Below, piece by piece: positions 1-8,586 of a stretch of 44,044 nucleotides of DNA. The notes under the pieces were generated by a model. That model had not been told where the DNA came from and made no database searches. It saw only the letters and a list, made by a program, of their open reading frames with translations. Both the position numbers and the translations under genes were made by a program. Origin of the DNA: Methylocystaceae bacterium (GTDB lineage Bacteria > Pseudomonadota > Alphaproteobacteria > Rhizobiales > Beijerinckiaceae); NCBI GenBank assembly GCA_009773555.1, contig WSXZ01000041.1, positions 1 to 44,044 on the forward strand, read 5' to 3'. How positions within the stretch are numbered: position 1 is the stretch's first letter; the number at the start of each line of letters is the position of its first letter.

Positions 1-417
1 GACCCAGCCGACGCCCGTCGCATCGGGACCAAGAACAGGCGTCACGCCCGCCGGCAATCTCTTACTCGCCGCGCTCAAATATTCGAGGACGCGCGAGCGT
101 GCCCAATAAATATCGACGCCATCGTCGAAGATGACGTAGACGAAGGATACGCCGAAGAATGAAAATCCACGCACCACTTTGGAGCGCGGAACGGTCAACA
201 TGGAACTGGTGAGCGGATAAGTGACTTGATCCTCAACGACTTGCGGCGCCTGGCCCGGATATTCCGTATAAACGATCGCTTGCACGTCGGAGAGATCGGG
301 AATGGCGTCGAGCGGCAGTGTGCGCAAGGCATAGACGCCGCCTGCGACCGCGAAGGCAGCGCCCACGAATATGAGCAAAAGGTTGCGCGCCGACCAGGCG
401 ATGAGACGCGCGATCAC
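1..417 (-). CDS. cusA: CusA/CzcA-type RND heavy-metal efflux pump, N-terminal part (runs off the left edge)
   Basis: This is the inner-membrane proton antiporter of a tripartite metal efflux system. Translating the minus strand from a GTG at 417 gives 139 residues: a cytoplasmic start ([12 protein letters not shown]), a first membrane helix, and then the hallmark [11 protein letters not shown] and [17 protein letters not shown] segments of the HME-RND family. The GTG overlaps the TGA of cusB in a GTGA, so the two are translationally coupled. Only the beginning is inside the window and the remaining ~900 residues are not visible. This part is intact although both partner genes upstream are broken. 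Substrate (Cu/Ag versus Co/Zn/Cd) cannot be fixed from this piece; the HMBD domains in the neighbouring adaptor favour Cu/Ag. Confidence 0.88.
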   Translation of the reverse strand, partial: MIARLIAWSARNLLLIFVGAAFAVAGGVYALRTLPLDAIPDLSDVQAIVYTEYPGQAPQVVEDQVTYPLTSSMLTVPRSKVVRGFSFFGVSFVYVIFDDGVDIYWARSRVLEYLSAASKRLPAGVTPVLGPDATGVGWV

Positions 418-1713
418 TTGCCCGCCTTCCCTTGGTCGAGAGCTCGTAACGCCGCCTTCAAATTGCTTTCGGCGTCGATGAGGAAGTTCGCGGCCGTGAC
501 GACGCGTTCGTTTTCATTCACACCGCTCTTGATTTCGACGAAGCCTTCGCCACGCCGACCGATCTTGACTTCGCGTGGCTCGAATCGCCCTTCGCCCTTG
601 TCGACAATCGCCACTTGCCGCTTCCCGGTGTCGATGACCGCGCTTTCTGGCGCCGTTAGCACTTTTTCGTTGCCGCCGGCTGCGATCTCGACCTCGGCGT
701 ACATGTCTCCCCGCAGCAACCCATCGAGGTTCGGCAGTTCGATCCTGACGCGCGCCGTGCGCGTCTCCATGTTGAGATGGGGATAAATTAGCGCGACTTG
801 TCCCTTAAAGGATCGATCGGAGTAAGCCCTTGGCCGCACGTCGACCTTTTGTCCGGGCGCAATCAAGGCGATGTCCCGCTCGGCGATGTCAGCCAAGACC
901 CAGACCACGGAATGATCGACGATGCGAAACAGAATGTCCCCAGGCGCGGCGCGCATGCCGTTAATCGCCGCCCGCTCCAGGACATGACCGTCTTGCGGCG
1001 CCGGCCATGCAATCACACGTGGAACGCTGCGGGCGCGCCCGATCACGGCGATGGCGCTTTCGTCGAGGCCGAGATTGACGAGCCGCCGCTTGGCTCCCTC
1101 CAGACGCTGGGCGTCGATCCCGCCGCCACGCCGCATGTTGAGGAGAGACGACCGAGATGCGGCGCGGGTCGAACTCGATCCTGCCCGTTGCTCGAACTGG
1201 GACGTTCAGCGTCCGACGCTCGACGGGTTCGGAGCGAACTCCAGTCTTTTGCAGCTTTCCGGGGCTGATCGTGATGGTCGCGCCGTTCTCCGCCTCGTCC
1301 TCGTAGACGGGTACGTAATCCATTCCCATCGCGTCCTTCTTGGGAACGGGCGATGTGTCAGGCAGGCCCATTGGATGGCGATAGAAGCGCACGCGTCGCT
1401 CGCCGCCTGTCTTGGCGGCACTTGGAAGCGGCCTGTCTTCGAAGCTGATGTCCTCACCCGCGCGCACCGGCAGATAATCTCTCCCCGCCGATGTCTTCTT
1501 GGGCGTCGAGGAATAGGCTGGGCGACCGTCGGGATCTCGGTAGTAAATGATCGGGCTAGTCGTTGTTGCAGGCGCCTTGCCCGAGATACCAGACCCGGCG
1601 TCACCCAGCGTTCCTGTAGGTGTGACCCATTTGAAACGTCCCTCGGCCAGCCAAGCGAGGCTGGCCGCGACGACGACAAAGCCCAAAAGAATAGCGATGT
1701 GACGGCGAGTCAT
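414..1713 (-). pseudogene. cusB: CusB-type periplasmic adaptor, disrupted by an internal deletion and frameshift
   Basis: This encodes a membrane-fusion protein of the RND metal efflux complex. The N-terminal frame (ATG 1713) carries a membrane anchor and two tandem heavy-metal-binding repeats, YYRDPDGRPAYSSTP and FYRHPMGLPDTSPVPKKDAM, followed by the start of the adaptor core ending near RIEFDPRRISVV. About position 1115-1145 the frame is lost and the family continues in another frame (EGAKRRLVNLGLDESAI, then beta-barrel GDILFRIVDHSVVWVLADI) to the TGA at 414. The segment normally between them, the lipoyl/helical hairpin with its FEGW and YSPEL motifs of roughly 60-70 residues, is missing. 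The ATG overlaps the cusC stop. A sequencing or assembly gap could mimic this; otherwise the adaptor is non-functional. Confidence 0.82.
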
Positions 1714-2908
1714 AGTGAGCCTCCCGCCAGACGTTCAAGCTCAGCGTATCTGGCTTGCTCTTCGACTTTGAGCTTAAGGATTTCGAGTTCGATCGCTCGC
1801 AGGCGTCGTTCGGCTTCCAGCGCGCCGGATTAAGCTGGCGTTGTTCGACAATGCGGATTGCCTTGCGCACCGCCTCCAGCCCGAACCACGCTTCGGCGAC
1901 ATCGCCGTCGAGCCGAATTCGGATGGCGTCGTAGCGCATCTGCGCGGCGCCGAGTCGTGAACTTGCGGCGCGCTGTTCGGCGTCCTTCGCTTCATATTGC
2001 AGCGGCACCTTGAAGCCGAGCGTGAACATGCCGCTATTGTCGCCGGTGGGACGCTGCACGAAGTTCGCGCCAACCTTAACGTCTGGGTAGTAATTCAGGT
2101 CCGTAAGCTCCTTCGTTCCGGTCGCGGCACGGACTTGCGCGCTGGTCGTCGCGAGGACTGGATTGGCGGCTCTCGCGAGCTCTTGAACGCCGGCGAGCGT
2201 CAGCTTTGCTTTCAGCAGCCGAAAGCCTCTGGGAACGGCGAGCGGCGCCAGCGAGTCGCGGCCGATCAGGGCGTTTAAGCGAGCGGAGACGGACTTTGCC
2301 TCGCCTTGACGGCGCGCGACTTCTGCTTCAGCCGTCGCCGCCTCGATCTCGGCCTTGATCACTTCCTGCTGGTCGACGGAGCTTGCGCCACAACGCAAGC
2401 GCAGGAGCGCAAGAATTTCGTCGAGCCGGCGCCTTAATCCAAGCGAAAGGTCGATCGCCCGATGCGCGGCGCCGTATTGCGCATAGGCGGTTTTGACGCG
2501 GGCGATCAAATCTGTGGCGACGGCGCGGCTCTGATGCCTCGCAGCCTCGGCGTCGGCCTCTGCGACGCCGCGCTCCAGATCGAGTTTGCCCCAAAGTTTG
2601 AATTCCTGTTCGGCGCCGATCCAACGTTGGCCGACGCCGCGTCCATTCACGTCCCACGCTTGGAGCGTGACTGTCGGATCGGCGAGGACGCCAGCCGCGC
2701 CCACTCTGTGCGCTGCCGCATCGGCATCCAGCACGGCCGCCGCCAGTTCGGGGCTTAGCTGCTTTGCAAGGGCGACAACGCTTTCGACGGAGGCGCCAGG
2801 CAGCTGACGCCGCTCGACTTGACGCTCTTGCGCTTCGACCTGAAACAACCACGACGCCGTGACTGCGCCGATCATAGCGAGTCGACACATTTGGCTCGCC
2901 GGCCTCAT
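1710..2908 (-). pseudogene. cusC: CusC/TolC-type outer-membrane efflux protein, frameshifted near the C-terminus
   Basis: This is the outer-membrane channel of the RND efflux system. From the ATG at 2908 (overlapping the previous stop as ATGA) it has a signal peptide and both OEP repeats (QRWIGAEQEFKLWGKLDLE; YYPDVKVGANFVQRPTG). The frame runs correctly to IRIVEQRQLNPA near 1830. There the family sequence jumps to another frame, where LEAERRLRAIELEILKLK and YAELERLAGGSL are followed by a stop at 1710, overlapping the cusB ATG. About 25 residues (the QAR...GKVDFL-type stretch) are missing at the junction. The uncorrected frame instead reads through into nonsense overlapping cusB. The ancestral operon order was therefore small exported protein, FixH-like protein, cusC, cusB, cusA. 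Confidence 0.8.
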
Positions 2909-3309
2909 GGCAAAGCCTTCAGCATCAGCTTGCTTTGGAGGGTGCCGTTTTCGCCTTGCAGCTTGGCTGCCAACGATAGCCGCCATCTGCCAGCCATGGT
3001 TAGCGCCGTCTTAAATCGGTAAACGCCACGCTCCACACTCGCCAGACGCTCGATGTCAGTCGTCATCATCTCCATGCCGTCAGGCGCCATGTCGAGCCGA
3101 GTCGCGAATATTACCGCATCAGGAACAAGCTTGCCGTCGGGTTTGTGAATAAGGCGCACCGAAACGATTGCGTCACCCTTCTTGATTTCCTGTTCAACAA
3201 GAGTGAATTCGTGATCGTCGATGTTGGCGCGGGCCACCGGCGCCACTCCCAACGCGGCGAGCACGAGCAGCGCGAATAAGCGCGCATTGCCCAAAGTCGC
3301 GAGAATCAT
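2905..3309 (-). CDS. YtkA/FixH-like periplasmic protein of the efflux operon
   Basis: A 134-residue exported protein with a signal peptide (MILATLGNARLFALLVLAAL...VARA) and a single beta-rich domain of the FixH/YtkA type, with motifs DAVIFATRLDMAPDGMEMM and MAGRWRLSLAAKLQ. Such domains occur next to metal efflux and cbb3-oxidase assembly genes, often in copper handling. I chose the ATG at 3309 because GGAGAGAG stands just upstream and the signal peptide begins there; the longer open frame to 3564 has no such support. Its TGA overlaps the cusC ATG, so it is the gene immediately before the efflux channel. The M-rich segment could bind copper, but that is inference. Confidence 0.72.
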   Translation of the reverse strand: MILATLGNARLFALLVLAALGVAPVARANIDDHEFTLVEQEIKKGDAIVSVRLIHKPDGKLVPDAVIFATRLDMAPDGMEMMTTDIERLASVERGVYRFKTALTMAGRWRLSLAAKLQGENGTLQSKLMLKALP

Positions 3310-3511
3310 CAGACTCTCTCCATGTCCCTCTAGTTCGTCTGATCGGCGTGCGAATCGCAGCGGCGATCGGTTCCGATTGAAAGCGTCGTCTGCCTCAGCC
3401 GATGCTGGGTTTCGCGGGAATTGATCGCGGATATCGAACTCCCGTCGAGTCAGTCGGCGGTCATTTGAACCGCGACTAACGGCGCATCTGCGAGCGACTG
3501 GACTTTCGACG

Positions 3512-3850
3512 TTAGGCGATAGGAGGTCGGAGGGCTGGCGGGCTTCGTAATCTGCCGCGCTCAATGTCGTCGGAGGGGATTAGCGAAGGCGCAAACGCCC
3601 AAAGAGCGGCATCAACGAACGGTTGAAACTGCGGAAGCGTTGCCTGACTCGGCCCGCACAGGACATCACTGCACACGGGGAGTGCTGCGCCATCATCGCC
3701 GTGGTCGGCGGGACAATCGACCATGCCCATTTCAATGCAGGCGTGGTTCATCTTCGCGGCAAAAGCTCCGCCAACTCCAGCCAAAGCTGTAGCGAGAACA
3801 AGCGCAGAGATAATAAGGCGAAAGCAGCGGCGCATTGTTTCTACCGTCAT
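3512..3850 (-). CDS. Small exported cysteine-containing protein, first gene of the efflux operon
   Basis: A 112-residue protein of unknown function. It has a clear signal peptide (LIISALVLATALAGVGGAFA), then four cysteines (MNHACIEMGMVDCPADHGDD and CSDVLCGP) and an alanine/proline-rich tail. Small Cys/His-bearing exported proteins often precede CusCBA-type operons, so a role as periplasmic metal binder is plausible but unproven. It is separated from the FixH-like gene by about 200 bases in which I see no gene. Confidence 0.6.
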   Translation of the reverse strand: MTVETMRRCFRLIISALVLATALAGVGGAFAAKMNHACIEMGMVDCPADHGDDGAALPVCSDVLCGPSQATLPQFQPFVDAALWAFAPSLIPSDDIERGRLRSPPALRPPIA

Positions 3851-4064
3851 GGCAGCAGCTTACCACGACGGACGTCATGCCCCAATCCGTTTTTTGATTG
3901 CCGGCCCAGGGACGGGAACCGCAATGTTCGACTTAAGGGAGCCAAAATCAGCCCCCAAAAGTCTAGTCAGATTTTGTCCCCGCGGGCGGCGGGGGATCTA
4001 ATCTATTTCGTGCCCTGCTTTGCGGGCGCTGAGGTGGGTTGGGTCGGCGCTGATGGAGGCGCGC

Positions 4065-4697
4065 ATGCTACTACCTTCCTCATCCGATACCAACCGCATC
4101 ACTCGCCCGTGGAACAAAGGGTGCCTGCTGGGCCAAAAGCGCCCGCTGCGGCCAAAGGATGTCTGGACCATTCGGGTCCGTTTACAGATTGAAAGCCGCA
4201 AGCGCGATCTCGCAATGTTCAATCTCGCTATCGACAGCAAGCTGAGAGGATGCGATCTCGTGCGCTTGCAAGTGAATGACGTTTGCGCGGGCGGCAGAGT
4301 TCGCGATCGTGCGGTCGTGATTCAGAAGAAAACTGGCCGTTCTGTGCAATTCGAGCTGACCGAGCAAACGCGATTATCAGTCCAGGAATGGCTGGATCGG
4401 CGTGGAGTAGCCAACAGCGGATATGTTTTCCCTAGCCGATCTGCGAAACATCCCCATATTTCGACTCGGCAATATGCTCGCATTGTGAAGAAGTGGGTGG
4501 CGAGCGCAGGGCTCGATAGCTCGGCCTACGGAACGCACTCCATGCGCAGGACGAAGGCTGCTCAAATTTACAAAAAGACGGGAAATTTGCGTGCCGTCCA
4601 ACTCCTGTTGGGTCACACTAAACTGGAGAGCACGGTCCGCTATCTCGGAATCGAGGTCGACGATGCTCTTAGCATTTCAGAGCAAGTAGAACTCTGA
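4065..4697 (+). CDS. Small tyrosine recombinase (catalytic domain only)
   Basis: This is a site-specific recombinase of about 210 residues consisting essentially of the catalytic domain. The first catalytic arginine is in AIDSKLRGCDLVRL, the HxxR box is THSMRRTKAA, and the C-terminal LLGHTKLESTVRYLG supplies the second histidine and the nucleophilic tyrosine. There is no separate N-terminal core-binding domain, so it differs from the 388-residue integrase at 41156-42322. I chose the ATG at 4065 because GGAGG lies five bases upstream; earlier in-frame ATGs at 4020 and 4053 lack this. It sits alone on the plus strand inside a minus-strand metal-resistance block, which suggests it is part of an insertion there. 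Its DNA targets are not identifiable here. Confidence 0.85.
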   Translation: MLLPSSSDTNRITRPWNKGCLLGQKRPLRPKDVWTIRVRLQIESRKRDLAMFNLAIDSKLRGCDLVRLQVNDVCAGGRVRDRAVVIQKKTGRSVQFELTEQTRLSVQEWLDRRGVANSGYVFPSRSAKHPHISTRQYARIVKKWVASAGLDSSAYGTHSMRRTKAAQIYKKTGNLRAVQLLLGHTKLESTVRYLGIEVDDALSISEQVEL

Positions 4698-4824
4698 GGC
4701 AACAGGCGACGCGGACTAGCCAATTGCCATGGCCGCGTCGCACCATACGCGGACGTTCGGTCTTATGTGACCGGCGCAGGGTGTGATGGCAGTGCCGGTT
4801 CATTGAGGCGACGAAATGAGGCTG

Positions 4825-5701
4825 TCAGCTCCTGGCGGCCACATGGACTGTATCGAGAGCTGCGCGCAATCCACGCGCCAGTTTCACAGCGTCGTCATTC
4901 GCCCAGAAGTGCACGAAAAAGATCGAGCATGTGGTTGTGGAGCGCCGTGACCTCGATCCCGTACGCCTGAAGGGTCTTCAGCAGCGGCTCCACCTCTTTC
5001 GCCGTCGCAACGAAATCCCCGCTGATGGCGGCTTTGCCGTCGCCAGTAGGTTCGAAATTGATGGCGATGGCGGTTCCCATGGCGGGAGCGACTGTTATTC
5101 CCCCCGCGCGGATTTGCTCAGCCTTCGGGATGCTGAACTGAAGCACGCCGCCGTTGTTTTTCCCCGGAAAGCCGAGGACATTATCAACCTCCGCCGCATC
5201 AAAGCCAAGCTTGGGGGGCTCGCCAGCCGGAGCCGCGGGCGGCTCAAAAAGCGTTTTTGTTTGCGCGAGCGCCTCGCGAACGACCGCAGCGAGTTTCGCC
5301 GGGTCGCCGTGCGCGCCGACGTGCATATAGAAAGTCGCCGGGCTGGCGCGCAGGAGGTGGTTATGGACGGCCGTCACCTGGACGCCGTTGGCGAGTAGCG
5401 ACCGCATCACTGGATTCACCTCGGTTTCAGTCACCACCAGGTCGCCCATCATCATGGCCGTATGTCCGGTTGGCTCGAAGGCAATCCAACCGCCGAGGGC
5501 GAGACCGGGCTTGATGCTGACGCCGTCGAGGGTGACGTGAAGATCGCTGCGCGGGAGAGCGTATTTGTGCACGCTTCCAGAGACAGCGGCTTTCTTGCCG
5601 ATCGCGGCGTCAACCTGCGACCAGTCGGTTTCAGCTACAGCAACAGACGCGGGCAAGAGCAGACATATTGTGCAGAGAGTGGCTAGCGGCCTCTGTTTCA
5701 T
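4825..5701 (-). pseudogene. DUF1259 (LppY/LpqO-type) exported protein, frameshifted near its end
   Basis: This is an exported protein with two DUF1259 repeats, a family of unknown function often found beside chrA. A signal peptide (LATLCTICLLLPASVAVA) is followed by repeat one (TAVHNHLLRASPATFYMHVG) and repeat two (EVTALHNHML). Right after HNHMLD the frame is lost. The family ending FFVHFWANDDAVKLARGL is encoded in a different frame and closes with TGA at 4825, about 70 bases past the premature stop at 4895. A deletion of about a dozen bases, removing the usual DEPRL-like turn, explains it. The truncated product keeps both HNH-like motifs, so residual function is possible. It lies directly downstream of chrA. 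Confidence 0.78.
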
Positions 5702-5726
5702 GGCGTTCTCCCTTTCCGCCGAAAGT

Positions 5727-7100
5727 CTAAATCGCTCCTACGAGAAACAGCCCTATTCCCGCCAGGCAGGAACCCGCCAAGGTCTGGAGCACGCCGACAC
5801 GAAGCCGGAAGATCGCCATCGCCGCAGCGACCGAGAGGGCGAGACTCCAGAAATCCACGCTTGCGAGCACGGGCGCGTCAAAAGACAGCCCATAGCCGGC
5901 CACGGCGACCGTCTTGCGAAAGATGGCGTGGATCGCAAACCAGATAGCGAGGTTCAGGATGACGCCGACGACGGCGGCGGTGATCGCCGCCAATGCGCCG
6001 GAGAGCGCCTTGTTGGAGCGGATTTTTTCGATGTATGGCGCGCCGAGAAATATCCAGAGAAAGCAGGGCGCGAAGGTGACCCAGCTTGCGAGCAACCCGC
6101 CGAGCATTCCTGCCAGAAGCGGCGGCAAGTCGCCTGGCGAGCGAAACGCCGCCATAAAGCCCACGAACTGCAAGACCATGACCAGCGGGCCAGGCGTCGT
6201 TTCCGCCATGCCGAGTCCATTGAGCATCTCCGCAGGCGTCAGCCAGTGATAGGTCTCGACCGCCCGTTGCGCGACATAGGCGAGGACCGCGTAGGCTCCG
6301 CCAAAGCTCACGACAGCCATTTTGCTGAAGAACACCGCGATCTGGGAGAAGACGTTCCCCTGACCGGCGACAAACAGGATCCCAACAACCGGGATGAGCC
6401 AGACCGCCAACCAGATCAGCCCGATTTGCAGCGCCCGCTTACCCGAAGGGTGGGCGTGAACGGGCGTGCCATCGCCTAGAACACTTTCGCCGTCCTCATG
6501 CGCCGCCCCATGTCCGACTGACACGAAGGCGGGATTCCCGCGCGCCGCGCTGACGTAACCGAGCAAGGCCGATGCAAGGATGAGCGCAGGGAACGGCAAG
6601 GCGAAGAAGAAAATGCCGACGAATGAGGCGGCGGCCAGAAGCTGCATCGCCGGAGATTTGAGCCCGCGCTTGCCGATCCGCGCGACAGCTTCGATGACGA
6701 TGGCGAGAACGGCGGCCTTCAATCCGAAGAACAATCCGCCCACGATCCCGACATTCCCCCAGAGCGCGTAAATGATGCTGAGCGCCATGATCGAGATGAC
6801 GCCGGGGAGAATGAACAGGCCGCCCGCAACGAGGCCGCCGACGGTGCGATGCATGAGCCAGCCGATATAGGTGGCGAGTTGCTGAGCCTCGGGGCCGGGC
6901 AACAGCATGCAGTAGTTGAGGGCGTGCAAGAAGCGGCTCTCGGGAACCCACTTCCTCTCATCGACAACAATTCTGTGCATCACCGCAATCTGCCCGGCGG
7001 GTCCGCCGAAGCTCAGCAAAGCAATGCGCGCCCAGACACGAGAGGCTTCAGCGAGAGATACGCCATGACCGTGGGCGGTCGTTTGAATATGGACGTTCAC
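5727..7100 (-). CDS. chrA: ChrA chromate transporter
   Basis: A long-form (457 residues) CHR-family inner-membrane transporter that expels chromate from the cytoplasm. Both CHR halves are present: the first with FGGPAGQIAVMHRIVVDERKW and NYCMLLPGPEAQQLATYIGW, the second with SFGGAYAVLAYVAQRAVETY and LGMAETTPGPLVMVLQFVGF. About ten hydrophobic stretches are visible. Its ATG at 7100 overlaps the TGA of the ChrB-type gene, so the two form one transcript. In this family ChrB-type partners act in chromate sensing or resistance. The gene appears intact, in contrast to its neighbours on both sides. Confidence 0.95.
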   Translation of the reverse strand: MNVHIQTTAHGHGVSLAEASRVWARIALLSFGGPAGQIAVMHRIVVDERKWVPESRFLHALNYCMLLPGPEAQQLATYIGWLMHRTVGGLVAGGLFILPGVISIMALSIIYALWGNVGIVGGLFFGLKAAVLAIVIEAVARIGKRGLKSPAMQLLAAASFVGIFFFALPFPALILASALLGYVSAARGNPAFVSVGHGAAHEDGESVLGDGTPVHAHPSGKRALQIGLIWLAVWLIPVVGILFVAGQGNVFSQIAVFFSKMAVVSFGGAYAVLAYVAQRAVETYHWLTPAEMLNGLGMAETTPGPLVMVLQFVGFMAAFRSPGDLPPLLAGMLGGLLASWVTFAPCFLWIFLGAPYIEKIRSNKALSGALAAITAAVVGVILNLAIWFAIHAIFRKTVAVAGYGLSFDAPVLASVDFWSLALSVAAAMAIFRLRVGVLQTLAGSCLAGIGLFLVGAI

Positions 7101-7887
7101 GACGCTTTTCCGGATTTGGTGGCAGGCCAGTTGTGGGGCTCGTCGGTCGCGTCACGGCACCAGCGATAAAAAGCGTCGTAGAGCGCCATCCCGGCTTTGA
7201 GCTGTTCGAGATCATCCGCATACATGCGGGATTGACCGAGCGACGCCGCGAGCAACCCCGCTGCTTCAGGGGCAAGATCGAGGCACGCCGTATCCGCTCC
7301 ACGCACGATGACTGCAAGCCTTTGTAGCGGCTCTATCGCTAGGCCCCATTCCTCGAGCATCGTATCGAACGTGCAGCGTTCACCCCTGTGGCTCCAGAAC
7401 GCACCCTCTATGTCGAAAGCCGCGCCACCGAAACGTTCCGCAACCGCTGAGACTTCCGCTGGTGCAACGAAGAGAAAGACGGCGCTTGGATCGACAAACC
7501 GGTGAATGAGCCAGGGACAGGCGATCCGATCAACCTTGGGGCGGGAGCGCGTAACCCAGATCGTCCGCCCGAGGGCGTCACGCCGAGGCACTTTTGAAAT
7601 CGGAATGAGCGGCCCGCCCGCTTTGGCCCAAGCCAGTAGTCCTCCCGTCAGAACATCGGCTGAACTCGCCCCAGCATGACGAAGCCATGCGGCGACGCCT
7701 TCGCTGTCTTGCTCTCCGCTCTTGTCGATGATGATGGCCGGACGACCGACGAACTCCGAGGCCCAATGCGAAACGGATGATCGGATTCGTGATCCTCGTC
7801 CGTCCGCACGTCAATGAGCGCGGGACAACGGCCGACTCCAATAAGACGCGCGAGCTTATCAGCAGAGATTGAGTTGATTGACGACAT
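7097..7887 (-). pseudogene. chrB: Rhodanese-ChrB fusion, disrupted in the rhodanese domain
   Basis: This gene would encode an N-terminal rhodanese domain (ISADKLARLIG, ALIDVRTDEDHESDHP) joined to a C-terminal ChrB chromate-resistance domain (KVDRIACPWLIHRFVDP, FWSHRGERCTFDTMLEEWGL). The start ATG at 7887 is preceded by AAGGG. Around 7765-7785 the frame shifts. The rhodanese domain resumes in a second frame (HWASEFVGRPAIIIDKSGEQ, AAWLRHAGASSADVL, LLAWAKAGGPL) that continues without interruption into ChrB. Some residues between DHP and the resumption are missing, and the catalytic-cysteine position reads DKSGEQ rather than the usual CQKG-type loop. The ChrB half alone is open from 7591 to 7097 and could be translated separately. 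Confidence 0.78.
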
Positions 7888-8137
7888 AGTGCGCCCTTGG
7901 TGAAAACCGGACGCGATTCTTGGGCATGTCGCCTCGTGGGGAGATCGCTTCCCCATGGCGTAACAATTTGCCGCCTTGGCGTTAGAAGTCAAGGCCGGTT
8001 TCGACCCTCCGCTTTTGTGCGAAAATCAAGACTTCGGATAATGCGGTTACGCTAAAGATTAGCGGATTGCGCGCCGCAAAGGATACGACTGAGGCGCAGT
8101 TTCTCCGGCGCTCGACTCGATCGTAAAGGTCCGCAAT

Positions 8138-8306
8138 GGGTCTTGGTTGTGTGAAAACTCAGCGGAGATTGCGCCACTGAAAAAGGTCAATTAATTTTCG
8201 AGGCCTCAGGCCGATCAGAGGGAAGAAAATCGTAAAACAAGAGGCTGGGAGCGGCCATTTTCGGTGGAATTTAATCTGGATATCGCGTTTTCACACAGCC
8301 AGGGTC
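8138..8306. repeat. Short element with imperfect 20-bp terminal inverted repeats (MITE-like or solo IS ends)
   Basis: The left end near 8140-8159 (GGTCTTGGTTGTGTGAAAAC) and the right end near 8286-8305 (GTTTTCACACAGCC followed by AGGGTC) are inverted copies matching at 16 of 20 positions. Between them are about 125 bases with no coding frame. I see no clear target-site duplication. This looks like a non-autonomous transposon derivative or an IS remnant. The rest of the 7888-8586 gap between the chromate genes and trbB shows no gene that I can support; a promoter for the trb operon presumably lies in it but I cannot place one. Confidence 0.45.
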
Positions 8307-8586
8307 AATTTTTGCCGTTGACCATGTCTCTGATGCGCGTGAAGCAACACTTTAATCACGTCGGCAGCTAACATTGGGCGGAGCGAATCATTCATGCGTA
8401 TCAACCGGCATCGATCGAATACGCCTAGTTCTTGAGCCGCAATCTCGATCATTCCGTTTCCCTGTCTTTACACGCCAGCGCCCTACGCCCCTGACTGACT
8501 TGTTGCATCCCGTCGGGTTCGGCATTTCTTAATCGACCCCGGTTTCGAGCCGCCGTCGCGCGATTCGACGAGCACCGGGGAGAGCA

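Noticed and set aside
3978-3994. GC-rich hairpin CCCCGC...GCGGGG between the efflux operon and the recombinase
   Set aside because: Short stem in GC-rich DNA without a T-run; likely chance.
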